Shown here piece by piece: positions 60,289 through 64,000 of a DNA stretch of 64,000 bases. The DNA lies in contig NZ_PYWK01000001.1 in assembly GCF_003049645.1 (NCBI RefSeq), forward strand, positions 620,001 to 684,000. Direction: 5' to 3'. The DNA is from Metasolibacillus fluoroglycofenilyticus (GTDB lineage: Bacteria; Bacillota; Bacilli; Bacillales_A; Planococcaceae). Both the position numbers and the translations under genes were made by a program. Position 1 is the first letter of the stretch. Every line of letters begins with the position of its first letter. The notes beneath the pieces are model-generated. The model was given only the letters and a program-made list of their open reading frames with translations, did no database searches and had not been told where the DNA came from.

Positions 60289-62688
60289 TTGAGACGTGTA
60301 AAAATAGCGGCATACATACTCGTAGTGATGCTGATGGTTAGCTTGTTTTTACCAGCTGGACAAGCTAGCGCGGCACCAGCTTTAGAGGTGGATGCGAAGG
60401 CAGGCATTAACGGTAAGGCGAAGCATATGCAGCCTGCACCTTTATATGTAACAGTTAAAAATACTGGAGATGATTTCAATGGGGATATGGTTGTCAATGC
60501 GTCGTATTCCTATGAAGCAGCCTCAGCCCTTGTTATCCCTATTTCGATAGCAAGTGGTGAGGAAAAAACATTTGAATTATATTTGAATGGCTTATCAGAT
60601 TATAGTTATTCAGAGGAAGAAATATTCACCTTTTTTGAAGGCGGGATTGAAAAGGATAAGAAAATAAAATATAAAGGGACAAAGCGACTACAAACGAATT
60701 TTTTAGACCCGATGTCGACATTTGTTTTTACTGTAACGGATAGCAGTGATCGCTTAAGTGAATATTTAAAACTATCGCAATTTTCACCAAACTATCAAAC
60801 GGAAGTAATACATTTGAATCAAATCAAAGGGTATACATTGCCTGAGGATGCATTGGGCTTAGCGATGGCTAATATTATTGTCTTGGATGAAGTGTCCGTT
60901 GCAGATTTATCACAAAAGCAGCAGCAAGCATTGTTGAAATGGGTGCAGGATGGCGGCACACTTGTGATTGGTGCGATGGAGCAAATAAATACGGCTGCAG
61001 GCATTTTTCAAGATTATTTGCCATTAACATTATCGAATGAAATGCTGACGGTTTCGGCAGAGACATTGTCAACATTATCAAATGGTGGAACTTTTACAGA
61101 TTCAATTCAAGCATATGCAAATACTCTAAATAATGATAGTACTGCTGTGCTTGCGGATGAAGGAACAGTTTTAGCTGCTAGGAAAAAAGTCGGTAGTGGT
61201 GAAGTAATTCAAACAGCATTTTCATTAGGAGACCAACCGCTTGCATCGATGGATGGTTACGCAGCATTAACAGCGAAAATGTTAAACATTCAGAAGTTTT
61301 CTAATTATAATTCGGGAATGTATTATCAATCACCATTTGAACAAATTATGTATGACTTACGCTCAGTGAATGAATTATTCCCATCATTTGAGGTTTCAAT
61401 GGGCTTCACATTGATTGTCATTGTTATTTATATTATTTTAATTGGGCCTATTCTTTACTTTATTTTAAGAAAATTAGATAAGCGTGAACATGCTTGGTGG
61501 GTTATTCCTGTCATATCTGTTGTTGTGTCAATTGCGCTCTTCATTATAGGGGCACAGGGACGTATTATGCAGCCGCAAGTACAGCAATCTGCCGTTTATA
61601 AAGTAAACGAGGATAATAGTTTAAATGGTTACTATATCGAATCCATCTTAACAAATCGTAGCGGTGATTTTGTCGTCAATGCAAATAATAATACAACGGC
61701 AATTGCTATGCGCAATTATGGTGGTGGCTTTGCAGGTGGTCGTTCAGGTAATTTATATGAAAACTCGTATATTAAGGAACACGCAGATGGTACGACGTTA
61801 ACAATGCGCAATTTAAGCTATTGGTCTGTACAATCATTTATGGGTACAACAACTGCGCAAGATGTTGGGAAAATGGATATTGATTTAACTTTAAAAAATG
61901 AAAAAATTACAGGGACAATTAAAAATAACTTCCCATTTGATTTAAAGGATGTCATGCTACATTCGGGCTTAAAGGTAGTAAATTTAGGTGATATTGAAGC
62001 GAATGGTACGCTTACTGTCGACAAAGATGTGAAATTAACAACATTGCAAAAGCCGACCTACTACAACCGATATAATTATACTTATCCAACAGCGAAAGAG
62101 GATATAGACCCTATTCGAATTGAGCGTTTACAAGCGATGACAAGTACTGTAACTGAACAAGAGGAGCAACCAATCATTAGCGCATGGGCAGAGCAAGCAC
62201 TTGTAGGTGTTGAGCTTGAGACTGGTGCTAATATGTCGACGATTTCTTATTTCGTACAGCCCTTTGAAGGTAAAGTAGAGTTATCAGGACCATTTACAAT
62301 AAAGCAAAGTAACTTAAATTATGAGCTACTTCCTCTAGCGGTAAATGGCTATTACGAGCTATATGATAAACAAGTGAATAAATGGTATTTATCTGATGGT
62401 ACGTATGAGTTAATCGTTTCATTGCCACATAATTTTATGCAGCATATTGAGCGACTAGATGAAATTCATATTGCTAATAAAGATACGATTAATATGAAGC
62501 TAACGGTTTGGAATAACAGCACAAATGCCTATGAGCCTTTGGAAGAAGCGCGCACGGCAATAACAGCCAATGCTGACGATTACATTAATGAATTTGGTGA
62601 AATTCGTTTAGAGCTTGCATTTTCAACAAATCAGGGGGCACTTGAAACGACATTACCGAATGTTGAGCTGAAAGGAGTGGCGAAATAA
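60289..62688 (+). CDS. Exported protein with GATase-like domain, partner of an ABC exporter
   Basis: The 799-residue protein starts with TTG, 8 nt after GAGGGG. It has a signal peptide (1-30, ending ASAAP), a beta-rich domain (about 31-125), a class I glutamine-amidotransferase-like domain (about 140-345, with NIIVLDEVSVADLS and LLKWVQDGGTLVIGA) that has no obvious catalytic triad, two membrane helices (about 370-395 and 405-425) and a long C-terminal external domain. The order with an ABC-2 ATPase and permease recalls GldG-like auxiliary proteins. Function in Bacillales is unknown; envelope transport or signalling is only an inference. Confidence 0.8.
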   Translation: MRRVKIAAYILVVMLMVSLFLPAGQASAAPALEVDAKAGINGKAKHMQPAPLYVTVKNTGDDFNGDMVVNASYSYEAASALVIPISIASGEEKTFELYLNGLSDYSYSEEEIFTFFEGGIEKDKKIKYKGTKRLQTNFLDPMSTFVFTVTDSSDRLSEYLKLSQFSPNYQTEVIHLNQIKGYTLPEDALGLAMANIIVLDEVSVADLSQKQQQALLKWVQDGGTLVIGAMEQINTAAGIFQDYLPLTLSNEMLTVSAETLSTLSNGGTFTDSIQAYANTLNNDSTAVLADEGTVLAARKKVGSGEVIQTAFSLGDQPLASMDGYAALTAKMLNIQKFSNYNSGMYYQSPFEQIMYDLRSVNELFPSFEVSMGFTLIVIVIYIILIGPILYFILRKLDKREHAWWVIPVISVVVSIALFIIGAQGRIMQPQVQQSAVYKVNEDNSLNGYYIESILTNRSGDFVVNANNNTTAIAMRNYGGGFAGGRSGNLYENSYIKEHADGTTLTMRNLSYWSVQSFMGTTTAQDVGKMDIDLTLKNEKITGTIKNNFPFDLKDVMLHSGLKVVNLGDIEANGTLTVDKDVKLTTLQKPTYYNRYNYTYPTAKEDIDPIRIERLQAMTSTVTEQEEQPIISAWAEQALVGVELETGANMSTISYFVQPFEGKVELSGPFTIKQSNLNYELLPLAVNGYYELYDKQVNKWYLSDGTYELIVSLPHNFMQHIERLDEIHIANKDTINMKLTVWNNSTNAYEPLEEARTAITANADDYINEFGEIRLELAFSTNQGALETTLPNVELKGVAK

Positions 62689-63623
62689 TGATTGAAATTC
62701 AAAATTTGACGAAAAAATACGGCTCCTTTATCGCTTTAGATCAATTAAATTTGTCATTAGCAGAGGGAACCGTGTTCGGTTTTGTAGGCGCAAATGGCGC
62801 AGGTAAATCAACAACCTTCTCCATTTTAGCAACATTGCTTTCACCGACTTCGGGAGATGCTATTATTAATGGAAAGAGCGTCGTAAAGGAGCCGAAGGAG
62901 GTGCGTAAGCAAATTGGCTATATGCCAGACTTTTTTGGTGTATATGACCAGTTAAAGGTAGATGAATATTTAGACTTTTATGGTGCAAGCTACGGCATTC
63001 AAGTAGCGGAGCGCGCGCTGTTAATTCCACAGCTATTAGAGCTAGTCAATTTAACGAGCAAGCGCTATGAATATGTTGACTTATTATCGCGTGGTATGAA
63101 GCAGCGATTATGTTTAGCAAGAGCCTTAATTCATGACCCTAAGGTGCTTATTTTAGATGAACCGGCATCTGGACTAGACCCACGTGCAAGAGTGGAAATG
63201 CGCGATATTTTGCGCAATTTAAAAACGATGGGGAAGACAATTTTAATTTCCTCGCATATCTTACCTGAGCTGGCGGAAATGTGTGATGAAATCGGTGTAA
63301 TTGATAATGGGAAGCTGATTGCACATGGAAATGTAGCGACAATTCAAGCGCAGCTACAGGGTGAAAAGCGCATTGTGGTAAAAGTGACGGGCCGTTTAAA
63401 TGAAGTGCGTGCTTTTTTAGAGGAAGACCCGCAAATATCTACAATTGATATTATTGAAAGTAAGCTGGAACTTGAATTTAATTACCGAGGAACTGATGCG
63501 GAGCAGGTAGCATTGCTAAAGAAGGCAATTTTAGCGGATTTACCGATTTATGCTTTAACGGAAGAAGAAAAAGACTTGGAGGATGTCTTCATGGCAATTA
63601 CGAAAGGGGCGGATGCAGAGTGA
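62688..63623 (+). CDS. ABC-2-type exporter ATPase
   Basis: The 311-residue ATPase has Walker A GANGAGKST, a signature altered to LSRGMKQRL, Walker B VLILDEPASGLDP and the switch in LISSHILPEL, then a C-terminal accessory domain (about 220-311). It starts on the last A of the previous stop (AATAATGATT) and its own stop overlaps the permease ATG, so the three genes are coupled. The LSRGM signature is common in this export subfamily. Confidence 0.92.
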   Translation: MIEIQNLTKKYGSFIALDQLNLSLAEGTVFGFVGANGAGKSTTFSILATLLSPTSGDAIINGKSVVKEPKEVRKQIGYMPDFFGVYDQLKVDEYLDFYGASYGIQVAERALLIPQLLELVNLTSKRYEYVDLLSRGMKQRLCLARALIHDPKVLILDEPASGLDPRARVEMRDILRNLKTMGKTILISSHILPELAEMCDEIGVIDNGKLIAHGNVATIQAQLQGEKRIVVKVTGRLNEVRAFLEEDPQISTIDIIESKLELEFNYRGTDAEQVALLKKAILADLPIYALTEEEKDLEDVFMAITKGADAE

Positions 63624-64000
63624 TGGAACGCTTATATAATCCAGTATTTGTAAAGGAGCTGAAGTTGCGCTTCCGTTCCTTTAAAAGCTTCTCAGGTTTA
63701 ATGTTTTATTTGGCAGTATTAGTGATTTTTATTGCAGGCTTCCTATTAATTACAACAGGCTTTACAGGCAAGGGCTTCTTCAGACCTGACACGAGCTTTG
63801 CGATGTTTGCCGTGCTAACAATTATTCAAATGGCACTTGTTTTATTTATTACACCGAGCTTAACAGCAGGTGCAATTAGCAGTGAACGAGAAAAGCAAAC
63901 ATTAAATATTTTATTAACGACAACACAAAGCTCCACGCAAATTGTAGTAGGTAAATTATTATCATCAGTGTCGTTTCTTGTATTAATGCTTATTGCAGGC
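63623..64000 (+). CDS. ABC-2-type permease, 3' partial
   Basis: The frame begins with ATG at 63623 (TGATG overlap with the ATPase stop) and stays open to the window edge, giving 126 residues. The visible part starts MERLYNPVFVKELKLRFRSF and has helices at about residues 25-45, 65-85 and 112-126. SAGAISSEREKQTLNILLTT-type sequence (LTAGAISSEREKQTLNILL) is typical of ABC-2 permeases. It should form the channel with the ATPase. Confidence 0.88.
   Translation, partial: MERLYNPVFVKELKLRFRSFKSFSGLMFYLAVLVIFIAGFLLITTGFTGKGFFRPDTSFAMFAVLTIIQMALVLFITPSLTAGAISSEREKQTLNILLTTTQSSTQIVVGKLLSSVSFLVLMLIAG

Overview
The window is chromosomal DNA from an AT-rich, spore-forming Firmicute. It most resembles the Lysinibacillus/Solibacillus (Planococcaceae) branch of the Bacillales. 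The evidence is a Spo0E-type phosphatase gene, phosphorelay-like sensor kinases, S-layer (SLH) anchoring, Bacillus-type synteny (darB-ccpC), a FadR box before fadH, a yybP-ykoY riboswitch, and frequent TTG/GTG starts with strong AGGAGG ribosome binding sites. The genus is an inference. No rRNA, tRNA, IS element, prophage or CRISPR array was seen.

Layout. 1-1.2 kb: the end of a YutG/PgpA-like gene and a secreted thermonuclease. 1.3-7.3 kb: a Fur-type heme uptake operon, isdC - NEAT/SLH surface protein - isdE - isdF - ABC ATPase - srtB. 7.3-8.1 kb: yceI behind a structured leader and an MhqR-type operator. 8.2-18.4 kb: housekeeping and envelope genes (exported protein with its own leader RNA, a 49-residue ORF, aldehyde dehydrogenase, sensor kinase, M42 peptidase, a MurE-type ligase, VanZ-like protein, prfC). 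18.7-30.1 kb: one long LacI-controlled catabolic block: fumarase-superfamily lyase, 4-oxalocrotonate tautomerase, 2-oxo acid dehydrogenase E1 alpha/E1 beta/E3/E2, a VOC protein, an SDR and a complete TRAP transporter. Its substrate cannot be read from the sequence, and it is the best candidate for an undescribed system. 30.3-36 kb: an RND exporter, a Mn-riboswitch-controlled TerC protein and a KtrB potassium channel. 36-43.2 kb: a radical SAM protein, a second sensor kinase, an MhqR-like repressor, lipoprotein, CPBP protease, YkvS and Spo0E. 43.5-49.6 kb: a dehydrogenase, then a DeoR-controlled four-carbon acid sugar cluster (DUF1537 kinase, PdxA2, GntP permease). 49.9-56.7 kb: cheV, ppx-ppk and a GGDEF/EAL protein. 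57.1-59.8 kb: fadH, a small membrane protein, darB, ccpC. 60.3 kb to the end: an exported GATase-like protein with an ABC ATPase and the start of its permease.

The intergenic spaces are unusually rich in structure. At least two families of dispersed non-coding repeats occur. Family 1 has an outer palindrome ending in GATAAAGC, a core near GCGGATGTCACAGATTTT and a 3' GAGGCGTAATTGAT palindrome. Family 2 is a two-hairpin composite terminator around GAGGATAGTGAC. There is also a perfect 4 x 21 bp tandem array. Several leaders look regulatory: the yybP-ykoY riboswitch (clear), the yceI leader (unassigned) and the leader on the minus strand near 8.75 kb (unassigned).
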